A DNA stretch of 64,000 nucleotides from an uncultured Acetatifactor sp. (lineage in GTDB: Bacteria > Bacillota > Clostridia > Lachnospirales > Lachnospiraceae). The stretch covers positions 25,307 through 89,306 of the forward strand of contig CAJTPN010000014.1 of assembly GCA_910578185.1 (NCBI GenBank). Reading direction: 5' to 3'. Under the pieces are notes generated by a model, which was not told the origin of the DNA, searched no databases, and was given only the letters and a program-made list of their open reading frames with translations. This document shows, one piece after another, positions 17,793 to 26,808 of this stretch; within the stretch, counting starts at the first letter, position 1; each line of letters starts with the position of its first letter. The position numbers and the translations under genes are program-made.

Positions 17793-19547
17793 ATGGAACA
17801 GGAAAAGAAGAGATATTCTAAGAAAACAATTTTAAGATTGGGCAAGTACATGTTAAAGTATAAGTGGATGCTGGTATTTGCGGCGATTTGTACCTTGGGC
17901 AGTAATCTTTTTTCTCTGATTGGGCCCAAGCTGACCGGACTATGCATAGGCGCCGTGGAGCCGGGAAAGGGAGCGGTGGATTTTGGCGAAGTATTTTACT
18001 ATGCGGCATGGATGGCGGGATTTTATGTGATATCTGCAGTTATGTCCTATGGGCTTCAGGTGCTGATGCTGACAATCAGCCGTAAGGTGGTATATCGCAT
18101 GCGTCAGGATGTATTTGAAAAGCTGATGACGTTGCCGGTGGGATATTTTGACATACATCAGACGGGTGATATTATCAGCCGTATTTCCTATGATATAGAC
18201 ACCGTAAATGCGTCTCTTTCCAATGATCTGGTACAGCTTTTGACAACGGTGATCACTGTGGTGGGAGCGCTTGTGATGATGATTACCATCTCTCCCAAGC
18301 TGGTTCTGGTATTTGCTTTTACGGTACCGCTGTCCGTTGTTATCACTAAATATATCACGGGCAAGACCCGTCCGCTTTTTCGTATGCGCTCTGCCAAGCT
18401 AGGGGAGATGAACGGCTTTGTGGAGGAAATGATTACAGGACAGAAGACGCTGAAGGCATATGGCAGAGAAGAATATACGCAGGAGCGTTTTAACGGTAAA
18501 AACAAAGATGCGGTGGACGCTTATTACCGTGCTGAGTATTATGGGAGCATTGTGGGGCCCTGTGTAAACTTTATCAATAATTTGTCTTTATCTTTAATCA
18601 GTGTATTCGGAGCGCTTCTGTATTTGTCCGGGGCTATGCTGATCAGGGATATATCTTCTTTTGTGCTGTATTCTCGTAAGTTTTCGGGACCGATTAACGA
18701 GGCGGCTAATATTTTCAGCGAGTTGCAGTCGGCTTTGGCAGCGGCGGAGAGAGTCTTTAGGCTGATTGACGAGGAACCGGAACCAGCGGATGCGGATGGC
18801 GCAAGAGAACTTACGGAAGTCAGAGGGGACGTGAAAATAAAGCATGTGAGCTTTGGATATGTTCCGGGGAAAACAATTATTCATGATTTGAGCTTTGAGG
18901 CAAAGCCGGGAAGGCTGATTGCCATTGTGGGACCTACCGGTGCGGGTAAGACAACGTTAATCAATTTGCTGATGCGGTTCTATGATCCGGACAGCGGAGA
19001 GATCACAGTGGACGAACAGAGTACGGAACTTCTGACCAGAAGAAGTCTTCGCAGAGCATATGCCATGGTTTTACAGGATACGTGGCTCTTTTATGGCAGT
19101 ATTTATGAAAATCTGGCATACGGCAAGGAAGGCGCCACCAGGGAGGAGGTGGAAGCGGCGGCTAAGGCGGCCAGGATACATTCCTTTATCAAAAGGCTTC
19201 CCCAAGGATATGATACCATATTGACGGACGAAGGTACCAATATTTCAAAGGGGCAGAAGCAGCTGCTGACCATTGCACGGGCTATGCTTCTAAATGCAAA
19301 AATGCTGATTTTGGACGAGGCCACGTCCAACGTGGATACTCGTACCGAGCGGCAGATACAGAAGGCAATGCTGAAGCTGATGGAGGGAAAAACCTGTTTT
19401 GTGATTGCGCACAGATTATCCACCATTGAACATGCGGATCTGATACTTGTGGTCAACAATGGAGAAGTGGTAGAACAGGGTACGCATAAAAAGTTGATGG
19501 AGAAGCAGGGAGTGTACCGGAAATTGTATAACGCGCAGTTTGAATAA
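17793..19547 (+). CDS. ABC exporter half-transporter, subunit B
   Basis: About 584 residues from the ATG at 17793; the frame is open back to 17643 but that 50-residue extension has no family counterpart and contains the direct repeats. Six-helix domain, then an ATPase domain with Walker A G-P-T-G-A-G-K-T-T, Walker B I-L-D-E with canonical Glu, and a degenerate signature I-S-K-G-Q-K-Q instead of L-S-G-G-Q. The defects complement those of subunit A, so one composite ATP site is active and the other impaired. The two proteins should form one exporter in the membrane. Confidence 0.87.
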   Translation: MEQEKKRYSKKTILRLGKYMLKYKWMLVFAAICTLGSNLFSLIGPKLTGLCIGAVEPGKGAVDFGEVFYYAAWMAGFYVISAVMSYGLQVLMLTISRKVVYRMRQDVFEKLMTLPVGYFDIHQTGDIISRISYDIDTVNASLSNDLVQLLTTVITVVGALVMMITISPKLVLVFAFTVPLSVVITKYITGKTRPLFRMRSAKLGEMNGFVEEMITGQKTLKAYGREEYTQERFNGKNKDAVDAYYRAEYYGSIVGPCVNFINNLSLSLISVFGALLYLSGAMLIRDISSFVLYSRKFSGPINEAANIFSELQSALAAAERVFRLIDEEPEPADADGARELTEVRGDVKIKHVSFGYVPGKTIIHDLSFEAKPGRLIAIVGPTGAGKTTLINLLMRFYDPDSGEITVDEQSTELLTRRSLRRAYAMVLQDTWLFYGSIYENLAYGKEGATREEVEAAAKAARIHSFIKRLPQGYDTILTDEGTNISKGQKQLLTIARAMLLNAKMLILDEATSNVDTRTERQIQKAMLKLMEGKTCFVIAHRLSTIEHADLILVVNNGEVVEQGTHKKLMEKQGVYRKLYNAQFE

Positions 19548-19559
19548 CAATAATATCTA

Positions 19560-19588
19560 TTGAGTTTTTTCACATTATTTGGTATTAT
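19560..19588 (+). promoter_or_regulatory. Putative promoter of the flavoprotein gene
   Basis: TTGAGT (19560-19565), 17-base spacer, TATTAT (19583-19588). Confidence 0.45.
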
Positions 19589-19677
19589 TTTATTATGACG
19601 GATTGGATGCCATATTGGTGTGAGCAGCGGATCGGTTCTGACAGGCAAAACCTGGAATCAAAAGTTGAGGAAAGAAA

Positions 19678-20220
19678 ATGAATATCTTGATTGTTAATTG
19701 CAGTCCTGTAAAAAATGGTGCAACAGCTGAAATTGTAAAACTGGTAAGCCAATTTGTAAATGCAGGTAATCATGTTAAAATGTTATGCATAGATGATTAT
19801 GAAATTAAGTACTGCAGAGGGTGCCGAAAATGTCATACAACAGCGGAATGTTTTCAGGAAGATGATGTGAAAACAATCATGGCGCAATATGAATGGGCAG
19901 ACAAAATTGTTTCTGTGTCTCCTTCCTATTGGGCAGATATTCCCGGTCAATTTAAAGTATTTATAGATAGATGTACGCCCTGGTGTAATACACATGAGCC
20001 GCATGCAGCTGTTTCAAGCGGAAAGAAAGGATATACGATTGTTTTAAGAACTGGTTCCAGTATGCCGGAATGTGAAAGGATAATAGCCAGTATAGAGCAT
20101 TTTTATGGACATCTGGAGATAGAAGCGAGCGGTAATCTGGGATTATGTTCCATAGAACACAAAGAAGACGTTGCAGGAAGGGTTGATGAAATAAAGAGTT
20201 TTTGTGAATCACTTTTGTAA
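19678..20220 (+). CDS. Flavodoxin-fold iron-sulfur flavoprotein-like protein
   Basis: 180 residues with an NADPH-dependent FMN reductase/flavodoxin fold: N-C-S-P-x-x-N-G-x-T FMN phosphate loop at about 7-16 and S-P-S-Y-W-A-D near 81. A compact cysteine cluster C-R-G-C-R-K-C-x5-C at about 44-55 matches the 4Fe-4S motif of iron-sulfur flavoprotein (Isf). It probably handles small electron carriers or oxygen and peroxide reduction. The base composition is more AT-rich than that of its neighbours, which may indicate recent acquisition. AGGAAAG precedes the ATG. Confidence 0.72.
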   Translation: MNILIVNCSPVKNGATAEIVKLVSQFVNAGNHVKMLCIDDYEIKYCRGCRKCHTTAECFQEDDVKTIMAQYEWADKIVSVSPSYWADIPGQFKVFIDRCTPWCNTHEPHAAVSSGKKGYTIVLRTGSSMPECERIIASIEHFYGHLEIEASGNLGLCSIEHKEDVAGRVDEIKSFCESLL

Positions 20221-20306
20221 AAAGGGAGAGGAATTTTCGCACAATAAGAGATAGGTGTTGAGAGAGGAATCAATGCTATATTAAATAATAAAATGGAGGA
20301 ATTATC

Positions 20307-21548
20307 ATGGCAAAGAAACGCAATATTATCGTAGGGCAGTCGGGCGGACCCACTGCCGTCATCAATTCCAGTCTGGCAGGTGTCTATAAGACGGCCAAGG
20401 AGAGAGGATTTTGCAAGGTGTATGGAATGTTGCACGGCATTCAGGGATTCATGGACGAGCAGTATATAGATTTGTCCACACAGATTCATTCCGATCTGGA
20501 TATTGAATTGCTCAAGAGAACACCTTCCGCTTTCCTGGGTTCCTGTCGGTTCAAGCTTCCGGAGATTCATGAAGATGCGGAAATCTATGAAAAGATATTT
20601 CAAATTCTGGATAAGCTTGAAATAGAGGCATTTATCTATATTGGCGGAAATGATTCCATGGATACCATCAAAAAACTTTCCGATTATGCCATTGTAAAAG
20701 GGCATGATCAGAAGTTTTTAGGCGTGCCTAAGACCATTGACAACGATTTGGCGCTTACAGATCATACGCCTGGCTTCGGAAGCGCAGCAAAATATATTGC
20801 CACATCCACAAAGGAAATTATCAGGGATGCTCTGGGGCTGACTTACAATGATAAGGAAGCCATCACTGTCCTGGAAGTGATGGGAAGAAATGCAGGATGG
20901 CTTACAGGTGCCGCAGCTCTTGCCAGAACCGAGGATTGTGAAGGACCGGATGCAATTTATCTGCCTGAGGTGGTATTTGATATTGATAAGTTCCTGAAAA
21001 CCACAAAAGATCTGTTAAAGAAGAAGGAATCCGTTGTGATTGCCGTATCCGAGGGAATCAAGCTTGCCGATGGCAGATATGTCTGTGAACTTTCCGGCGG
21101 AGCTGATTATGTGGACGCATTTGGACATAAGCAGTTACAGGGAACGGCAGCTTACCTGGCGGGATTTTTAGGCGCTGAGACCGGTTGTAAGACGCGAAGT
21201 ATTGAATTTTCTACCCTGCAGAGAAGTGCCTCCCATATGGCATCCCGCGTTGACGTGGATGAGGCGTTCATGGTGGGAGGTGCTGCGGTGAAAGCGGCGG
21301 ATGAAGGAGACAGCGGCAAAATGGTGGTTATTGATCGTGTATCGGATGATCCTTATCAGAGTGCTGCCGGAATTTATGATGTTCACAGAATTGCAAATCA
21401 CGAAAAGACAGTGCCCCGTTCCTGGCTGAATGAGGAAGGTAATTATGTGACGGAGGAATTTATCAATTATATTGAACCGCTGATCCATGGTAACTATGAA
21501 CCGTTTATGGTCAACGGTTTACCCAGGCATTTGGTTTTGAAGAAATAG
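20307..21548 (+). CDS. pfp: Pyrophosphate-type 6-phosphofructokinase
   Basis: 413 residues. Phosphoryl-donor loop G-G-N-D-S at 113-117 with Asp116 in the position that excludes ATP, and P-K-T-I-D-N-D at 141-147 with Lys142, the pair that marks PPi-dependent enzymes (ATP enzymes carry Gly at both). Catalytic Asp145 is present, as are the fructose-6-phosphate residues around M-G-R-N-A-G-W. It interconverts fructose 6-phosphate and fructose 1,6-bisphosphate with PPi. Together with ppdK at 61.2 kb it points to PPi-sparing glycolysis. GGAGG lies 7 bases before the ATG. Donor specificity is inferred from these two residues. Confidence 0.88.
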   Translation: MAKKRNIIVGQSGGPTAVINSSLAGVYKTAKERGFCKVYGMLHGIQGFMDEQYIDLSTQIHSDLDIELLKRTPSAFLGSCRFKLPEIHEDAEIYEKIFQILDKLEIEAFIYIGGNDSMDTIKKLSDYAIVKGHDQKFLGVPKTIDNDLALTDHTPGFGSAAKYIATSTKEIIRDALGLTYNDKEAITVLEVMGRNAGWLTGAAALARTEDCEGPDAIYLPEVVFDIDKFLKTTKDLLKKKESVVIAVSEGIKLADGRYVCELSGGADYVDAFGHKQLQGTAAYLAGFLGAETGCKTRSIEFSTLQRSASHMASRVDVDEAFMVGGAAVKAADEGDSGKMVVIDRVSDDPYQSAAGIYDVHRIANHEKTVPRSWLNEEGNYVTEEFINYIEPLIHGNYEPFMVNGLPRHLVLKK

Positions 21549-21565
21549 AGATGGGCTGAAATGGA

Positions 21566-21590
21566 GCGGCAGGCATTTTTTGCCTGCCGC
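21566..21590 (+). terminator. Strong hairpin after pfp
   Basis: GCGGCAGGCA (21566-21575) pairs perfectly with TGCCTGCCGC (21581-21590), T5 loop. No downstream U-tract, so it may act as a stabilising 3' hairpin rather than a classical terminator. Confidence 0.6.
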
Positions 21591-21714
21591 TGAACATTCT
21601 TACTAAGTGGATTTTTTTACTCAAATCGATCTTGCTTGAAGGGGTGGTAAGGGGAATCCTTGGGGTATTTGATGCATATATTGCATAGAAGAAAGCAGCA
21701 AGGTAAGATCGAAT

Positions 21715-22413
21715 ATGAGAAAGATAATAAAGGTATTTTTACTTTTTGATTTGATGATGGGAGCGTTGTTCCTCGGGGCGTATGGATTGAAGGGCGAAGC
21801 ACTGGTTACGGACAGCGGGCTGGTACGGATGGCGGAAGCGGAGGAACAACAGGACGAAATACGGAAGATTGCAATTACCTTTGATGACGGGCCGCATCCT
21901 TCTTATACGGAACAACTGTTGGACGGGCTGAAGGAGAGAGGGATCCACGCTACTTTTTTTGTCACAGGGGAACACGCTCAGCTGCATCCGGAAATCATTA
22001 AGCGGATGCAGGAAGAAGGACATTTAATTGGCAATCATACATACAGTCACATTCAGCTGACAAAAAATAATCGAAACTCCTTCAAAGAGGAGCTTGTTAA
22101 GACCAATGAAATTCTGAAAGAGATTACCGGACAGGAAGTGCAATATGTGCGTCCTCCTTACGGTTCCTGGGATAAATCCTTTGAGAAAGAACTGAATATG
22201 TTTCCGGTGCTATGGACTGTGGATCCTCTGGACTGGTGCTCTAAAAATGTAAGCTGTATTGCTGATAAAATTGTCAGCAAAACCGGAGAAAATGACATTA
22301 TTTTGATGCATGATTATTATGAAACTTCTGTGACGGCAGCACTGCAGGCCATTGACGAACTGCTGGAGAAGGGCTACACATTTGTGACAGTGGATGAGAT
22401 TTTGTTTGATTGA
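21715..22413 (+). CDS. NodB-type polysaccharide deacetylase
   Basis: 232 residues. N-terminal signal or anchor (about 5-24), then a NodB domain: T-F-D-D-G-P-H-P near 55, metal ligands H-T-Y-S-H near 104, R-P-P-Y-G near 143 and L-M-H-D-Y-Y near 198. All five family motifs are intact. It should remove acetyl groups from peptidoglycan or another surface amino sugar outside the membrane. In-frame ATG at 21715 gives a normal signal sequence. Substrate is not determinable. Confidence 0.88.
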   Translation: MRKIIKVFLLFDLMMGALFLGAYGLKGEALVTDSGLVRMAEAEEQQDEIRKIAITFDDGPHPSYTEQLLDGLKERGIHATFFVTGEHAQLHPEIIKRMQEEGHLIGNHTYSHIQLTKNNRNSFKEELVKTNEILKEITGQEVQYVRPPYGSWDKSFEKELNMFPVLWTVDPLDWCSKNVSCIADKIVSKTGENDIILMHDYYETSVTAALQAIDELLEKGYTFVTVDEILFD

Positions 22414-22485
22414 AGTATTGAGAGTACTTTAAGTATAAAATGGGGAAAATAAAGCCAATAAAACAAAGTGGCTGGAGGCTATACA

Positions 22486-22773
22486 GTGAAGGAAAAAACA
22501 TATGAATATGAGTCTGTTATTTACAGTGCGGGTGACACGGGAGGCGCATATGTGGCATTTCCCTATGATATCAGGAAAGAATTTGGCCGGGGCCGGGTAA
22601 AGGTTCATGTCACATTTGATGGTGAAGCATATGATGGCAGTATTGTAAATATGGGGGTGAAAAATGCTGACGGCAGTGTGTGCTATATAATCGGTATCCG
22701 AAAGGAAATCCGTTTGAAAATAGGAAAACAACCTGGGGACAGGGTGTCAGTGACGGTCAGAGAAAGAGAATGA
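22486..22773 (+). CDS. DUF1905 domain protein
   Basis: 95 residues starting at GTG 22486, chosen because GGAGG is at 22474-22478 with 7-base spacing; GTG 22468 is in frame but poorly served. The small beta-barrel DUF1905 pattern is visible: G-G-A-Y-V-A-F-P-Y-D-I near 19, R-G-R-V-K-V-H-V-T-F-D-G-E, then I-R-K-E-I-R-L-K-I-G-K-x-x-G-D-x-V. Function is unknown. It is followed closely by a 65-residue protein and kptA, forming a likely three-gene unit. Confidence 0.7.
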   Translation: MKEKTYEYESVIYSAGDTGGAYVAFPYDIRKEFGRGRVKVHVTFDGEAYDGSIVNMGVKNADGSVCYIIGIRKEIRLKIGKQPGDRVSVTVRERE

Positions 22774-22789
22774 GGGAGGTGCTTTTTGA

Positions 22790-22987
22790 ATGGATGAGCA
22801 TCGTTTGGAGGCATTTGAGAAGATGCTTGCAGCAGTGCAGGAAGAGTATGCCAATATAATAACCAGGATGGAAAAATTAAAAGCGGAGGGAAAGGTAAAA
22901 ACCGTAACTTATCAACAGCTGATGGCGCGTAAGATGATGTACCAGAATATGCTCTCCATGTATCAAATATACGGCTTGACAGAATAG
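22790..22987 (+). CDS. Small helical protein, function unknown
   Basis: 65 residues, almost entirely predicted helix, with repeated Met and charged residues (M-E-K-L-K-A-E-G-K-V-K near 27-37 and M-A-R-K-M-M near 45). A strong GGGAGGTG ribosome site lies upstream. It starts 16 bp after the DUF1905 gene and ends 48 bp before kptA. I do not recognise a family. Confidence 0.6.
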   Translation: MDEHRLEAFEKMLAAVQEEYANIITRMEKLKAEGKVKTVTYQQLMARKMMYQNMLSMYQIYGLTE

Positions 22988-23035
22988 CGTAGAAAGCAAA
23001 ACAAGATCAATACGAAGGGTGAGGAGGAAAAGGAC

Positions 23036-23599
23036 ATGGGGAAATTAGATTCTTTAAGTGTCTTTTTGAGTCTGGTACTACGACACAAGCCGGAAGAGGC
23101 CAATATAACCGTGGATGAGCATGGATGGGCAAATGTGGATGAATTGTTGGAAGGCATCAATGGGACCGGAAGAGAAATTGACAGAAATGTGTTGGAGGAG
23201 ATCGTAAGGACGGATAATAAGCAGAGATACTCTTTCAATGCGGACAAGACTATGATCCGTGCCAATCAGGGACATAGCATACCGGTGGAATTAGAGTGGG
23301 AGGAACAGAAACCGCCGGAAGTTCTCTATCACGGTACGGCGGAAAAATTTCTGGAAAGCATTGACAGAGAAGGGTTAAAGCCCATGAGCAGACTTTATGT
23401 TCATTTGTCAAAAGATGTGGAAACCGCCGCGAAAGTTGGTGGGCGCCATGGCAAGGCTGTGGTATTGCGGATACATAGCGGTGATATGTATAGAGCTGGT
23501 GAAACTTTTTATCAGTCTGAAAATGGCGTATGGCTTACCAGGAGGGTGGACGTGAAATATATTGAAAGATTTAACGCTGCGTCCTGTGAGCACAAGTGA
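23036..23599 (+). CDS. kptA: RNA 2'-phosphotransferase (KptA/Tpt1 family)
   Basis: 187 residues. N-terminal winged-helix lobe with L-S-L-V-L-R-H-K-P-E (Arg16, His17), R-A-N-Q-G-H-S at 76-82, Y-H-G-T near 98, and a C-terminal ADP-ribosyltransferase-like lobe with G-x-R-H-G-K-A-V-V-L and N-G-V-W-L-T. The enzyme transfers an internal 2'-phosphate from RNA to NAD, giving ADP-ribose 1'',2''-cyclic phosphate. Bacteria lack the tRNA-splicing ligase that makes this substrate, so its role here is open. No RNA ligase lies nearby. Confidence 0.87.
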   Translation: MGKLDSLSVFLSLVLRHKPEEANITVDEHGWANVDELLEGINGTGREIDRNVLEEIVRTDNKQRYSFNADKTMIRANQGHSIPVELEWEEQKPPEVLYHGTAEKFLESIDREGLKPMSRLYVHLSKDVETAAKVGGRHGKAVVLRIHSGDMYRAGETFYQSENGVWLTRRVDVKYIERFNAASCEHK

Positions 23600-23654
23600 T
23601 TTAAGGCATAGCCTTACAGTAGCTGGTATTCCAAAGGAAGGTAGCAGGTACTAA

Positions 23655-23885
23655 GCATGCCGCAAGAAATCAAACGATTGGGGAGCGGCAGGGTTTGCAG
23701 CTTCACACTGTGAAGATGGAACTGGAAAGATTATATATTCTGCGAATGTTGAGATTTTTGAAAATTGGATCGAGGGTAGAGTGGAAATAATCAGCGGCGT
23801 TCCTGTTGTGAGTGTAGACGGGCTTATGCGGATGAAAAAGAAACCGGGCAGAGAAAGAGATCTGGCGGACATTGCCTTATTATAA
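23655..23885 (+). pseudogene. C-terminal remnant of a nucleotidyltransferase-like gene
   Basis: A 76-codon open stretch with no start codon, directly preceded in frame by a stop (23652-23654). It ends V-V-S-V-D-G-L-M-R-M-K-K-K-P-G-R-E-R-D-L-A-D-I, a pattern typical of the C-terminus of antitoxin or resistance-type nucleotidyltransferases (ends in M-K-x-x-x-G-R-x-K-D-x-x-D-I). The catalytic G-S-x10-D-x-D part is absent. It looks like a truncated, decayed gene; family assignment is tentative. Confidence 0.45.
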
Positions 23886-23914
23886 ATATTATTTGAGAAA
23901 CAAGAAATTTTTTG

Positions 23915-23943
23915 TTGACAAATGTGATAATACTTGATATAAT
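23915..23943 (+). promoter_or_regulatory. Consensus promoter of tRNA-Thr
   Basis: Perfect TTGACA (23915-23920), 17-base spacer and TATAAT (23938-23943), 35 bases before the tRNA. Confidence 0.85.
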
Positions 23944-23977
23944 ATTTTTCGGTGATAGCGAGAGGCATTCACTTGAT

Positions 23978-24050
23978 GCTGCTGTGGCTCAGTCGGTAGA
24001 GCGTCGCATTGGTAGTGCGGAGGTCACGGGTCCGATTCCCGTCAGCAGCT
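23978..24050 (+). tRNA. tRNA-Thr (anticodon GGT)
   Basis: 73 nt fold with acceptor arms GCTGCTG and CAGCAGC pairing fully, D-stem GCTC/GAGC, anticodon stem TCGCA/TGCGG, seven-base loop TTGGTAG giving anticodon GGT, and T-arm ACGGG/CCCGT with TCCGATT loop. Discriminator U; CCA is not encoded. Reads ACC and ACU. It is a single-gene unit between its own promoter and terminator. Confidence 0.93.
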
Positions 24051-24062
24051 TGATATAAAGTA

Positions 24063-24098
24063 GCGAAAACTGTGGCAATTCATGGTTTTCGCTTTTTT
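24063..24098 (+). terminator. Terminator of tRNA-Thr
   Basis: GCGAAAAC (24063-24070) pairs with GTTTTCGC (24085-24092), then T6. Confidence 0.85.
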
Positions 24099-24483
24099 GT
24101 GTACCTAAAATCATGTTGACAGGTGTAGACAGTCTATTGTAAGATTTTTGCAATCAGGTCATTGGTATGGCTTTTTGCTGGCAGCTTAGGCAGCATTAAT
24201 ATATGCCCGAGTTTGTCGAAAATTTCATTATATTAGTAGGGCTGGACAAACTGGTAAAGGGCAATAATAGTGTTTGCTTAAAATTTATGTTGGAAAGCTA
24301 ATTAGGTATTCTGAGTTTAAACTAGTGCTTCGTCCGACGGAAATTGGACTTCTGGGTTGCCTGGCGCTTAACAGTGCCAGGCAAAATTTTGACGACGATG
24401 CGGATCCAGCGACTAGAAATTTCAACGTTTTATGGTATATGCAGCTAAAAAGCCATTATGCAATAGTGCAGTGTATTGTAATT
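24099..24483. other. Gene-free stretch after tRNA-Thr
   Basis: No convincing gene. It holds a TTGACA near 24115, the 11-base palindrome TAGACAGTCTA near 24124-24134, and a hairpin GCCTGGC/GCCAGGC near 24359-24383. These could be leftovers of an element that once used the tRNA 3' end; no integrase or attachment duplication is seen. Confidence 0.35.
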
Positions 24484-26793
24484 TTATAATGCGGAATGCA
24501 CTGATTTAAATTTAGTGGACATTTTAAAAATGTTCCACGCCATCCACAGAATTACGGCGGAAAGAGTTAGAAAAGAGATGATTTCCGCAAGCCGCCAGAA
24601 CCACGGTTCCGCAAAGCAGACATGGATGCTGCCATGATAGTTTTCGGGAAGAGATATGCGAACCATATTGTTCGTACCGGCGTATATGGGCAACGTTTGA
24701 CCTGTATTTATATCCTTACAGCAATAGTACTTATAATACAGTAAAGGAAATTCTATATATCCGCCATCCGATCCGGCGGAAACGGTACAGGTGATTTGTG
24801 TTCCCTGTTTTTGATAATCAGTCAGTTCGACGATGCCATCCGTCAGGATCAGATTTTCCTGGATCGCCTCAGGATCAGTGCCAGCCGGCAGGTAGTCGTA
24901 AGAGTACATGGTCATTGTATTTAATTCGTAGGTATTGTATATGCGGTAGGGTTCTCCGGTAAAGGAAAAGTCATAAAAATACCACCCGCAGCTTGTCACA
25001 AGAAGGATCAGACTTCCCAACAGGATGGGCTCAAAGTGTCGTTCCAGATACTTTTGGGCCGTCTGGAAAGCGTAACATAGTACAAAAGTTAGTACAGCGG
25101 TGGCGGGCGCAAGCATTCTCCATGGAAATTGCAGGGGATCGATAATGGTTTTCGTGAAATCACCCAGTGAGATCAATGCATCCCATGGAAAATAGCATGT
25201 ACTCATATATAAGAGCAAACATCCCAGCAACATGCACACCAATGCCGGTTTATAATTTCTGTGGCCTGTAGTCCCGGGAAAATGGAGCATTAAAAGATAG
25301 AGAAACAGTGCCATACCAATCATAAAGAGAATTCCGATTCCAAAGGTTGGCTCCGTGGAAATACCGGCGGTTGTAGCCCAAGCACCTCCCTTGCTCCTTC
25401 CGAACAAGGCGAACAGCTGTATCGGAAAAAGTCCGTTTCCCTGAAAGGAGCCGGTCACTCCCCCCGTCCATTCCGGAGAATTTATCATGACATCTTCCTG
25501 AAAAAAATCCAGGAAAGGTACAATAAAGCCAAGGTTTAATAAAATTGTCAAACCTGTGGCACAGATCAGAGATAAGAATATCTGACGATGGAAAACCCGC
25601 CGGATGAGCAGTATACACGCCAGGAGAGCGGTAAAAACCACCATCAGGCAGCTTAAAATATGGGATTGTATCAATCCTGTCATTCCAAGTGCCGTAATGA
25701 TTATGGGTTTCCATTGCAGTTTCCGGTTTTGCGCCTCCAGAATTGAGTAAAAACCATATAATATGAGAGGAAGAAACATCATAGCGGTGTATTCCCCTAC
25801 GGAAGCTCTTGTATACATGTCCATCAGTCGATATGGTGAGAGCGTGTAGGCCAGGCAGCCCAGAAGCCCCAGGCTTTGGTTGGAAAACATTTTGCGGAAG
25901 CAAGTATAACTGATTAAAACGGTACCAAGGTTGATAAAGGCGACATAATATTTGTAGGCGGCTTGGATGGAAAAGCCTGCCAGCCGCAGGAAGGCAGGAA
26001 AATAGAGAAAGGCGTCTCCGTAGAATATCCCAGCCGCGTAGCCATAATCCTTAGCCCATAGGGGATGAAGCTTCACGGGAAAGATGCCTTGTGACAACCC
26101 TTGGCTGATTGCGTCTATCCGAAGTAAATGAAAGGGTAGATCGTGTCCTGCAATGATAAAATCTGCATAAAGAGGATAGCAGGCAGTTAAAAATATGCCG
26201 GCCAGAAAAAACATGATTTTTCTGACGGAAGTGTCAGAAACTAAGAAAAAATATCCGGCCCCAATCAACAGGCACAACAAAAAAGAATGGAAAATAGTTT
26301 TCTTATATCTGCCTCCGGTTTCATAGATGCCCATATTTGTTATGCTCAGGTATCCATTGCCGGAAAAATGGGCTTGAATACATACATCGTCCGCGTTGCG
26401 GCCAAGATCCAATATGACCGTTGCGCTGTGGGAAACAGGGTCCAGTTCGGCGGAAGGGGCGGTGTATTCTATGGCGCCTAAACCGCAGGATACGGATACC
26501 CAGCTTCCGGGGCGGTCAGCGTTGTAGTTGATTTGAATCTGGTAAGTCCCCTTTTTCAGACTGAGCGAGGGCGTAGACAAAAAGATTCCGCCTTGTCCCA
26601 TAATCTCGTCCGTGGTCACATCCTCCGATACGATCACATGTTCCGAAAGAACATATTCGTCAAGTGCAAAGGTTTTGCCATAGGCGCTGCCGCGGTGTAT
26701 TAACCAGGAGAATACGGCAATTAATAAAATAAAAACCTGTACTCCAATGACGAAATATTTCGCGTATTTTCTGCAGAATTGTATGAAATTCAT
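24484..26793 (-). CDS. Polytopic GT-C-like membrane protein (PTPS-related/YfhO-type)
   Basis: 769 residues: one N-terminal membrane helix, an extracellular beta-rich region (about 35-165), then about twelve helices with loops, and a C-terminal extracellular domain before a last helix. G-H-D-L-P-F-H-L-L-R-I-D near 216 followed by G-Y-A-A-G-I-F-Y-G-D resembles the first loop of PTPS-related integral proteins and YfhO, which are GT-C-type glycosyltransferases using lipid-linked sugars. Probably glycosylates a surface polymer or protein. It follows a 96-residue partner by 15 bp on the minus strand. Confidence 0.7.
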   Translation of the reverse strand: MNFIQFCRKYAKYFVIGVQVFILLIAVFSWLIHRGSAYGKTFALDEYVLSEHVIVSEDVTTDEIMGQGGIFLSTPSLSLKKGTYQIQINYNADRPGSWVSVSCGLGAIEYTAPSAELDPVSHSATVILDLGRNADDVCIQAHFSGNGYLSITNMGIYETGGRYKKTIFHSFLLCLLIGAGYFFLVSDTSVRKIMFFLAGIFLTACYPLYADFIIAGHDLPFHLLRIDAISQGLSQGIFPVKLHPLWAKDYGYAAGIFYGDAFLYFPAFLRLAGFSIQAAYKYYVAFINLGTVLISYTCFRKMFSNQSLGLLGCLAYTLSPYRLMDMYTRASVGEYTAMMFLPLILYGFYSILEAQNRKLQWKPIIITALGMTGLIQSHILSCLMVVFTALLACILLIRRVFHRQIFLSLICATGLTILLNLGFIVPFLDFFQEDVMINSPEWTGGVTGSFQGNGLFPIQLFALFGRSKGGAWATTAGISTEPTFGIGILFMIGMALFLYLLMLHFPGTTGHRNYKPALVCMLLGCLLLYMSTCYFPWDALISLGDFTKTIIDPLQFPWRMLAPATAVLTFVLCYAFQTAQKYLERHFEPILLGSLILLVTSCGWYFYDFSFTGEPYRIYNTYELNTMTMYSYDYLPAGTDPEAIQENLILTDGIVELTDYQKQGTQITCTVSAGSDGGYIEFPLLYYKYYCCKDINTGQTLPIYAGTNNMVRISLPENYHGSIHVCFAEPWFWRLAEIISFLTLSAVILWMAWNIFKMSTKFKSVHSAL

Positions 26794-26808
26794 ATGAGCC
26801 CCCTGATT

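Noticed and set aside
24274..24489. 71-codon open frame after tRNA-Thr
   Set aside because: It crosses a hairpin, has no ribosome site, and its protein matches nothing I recognise.
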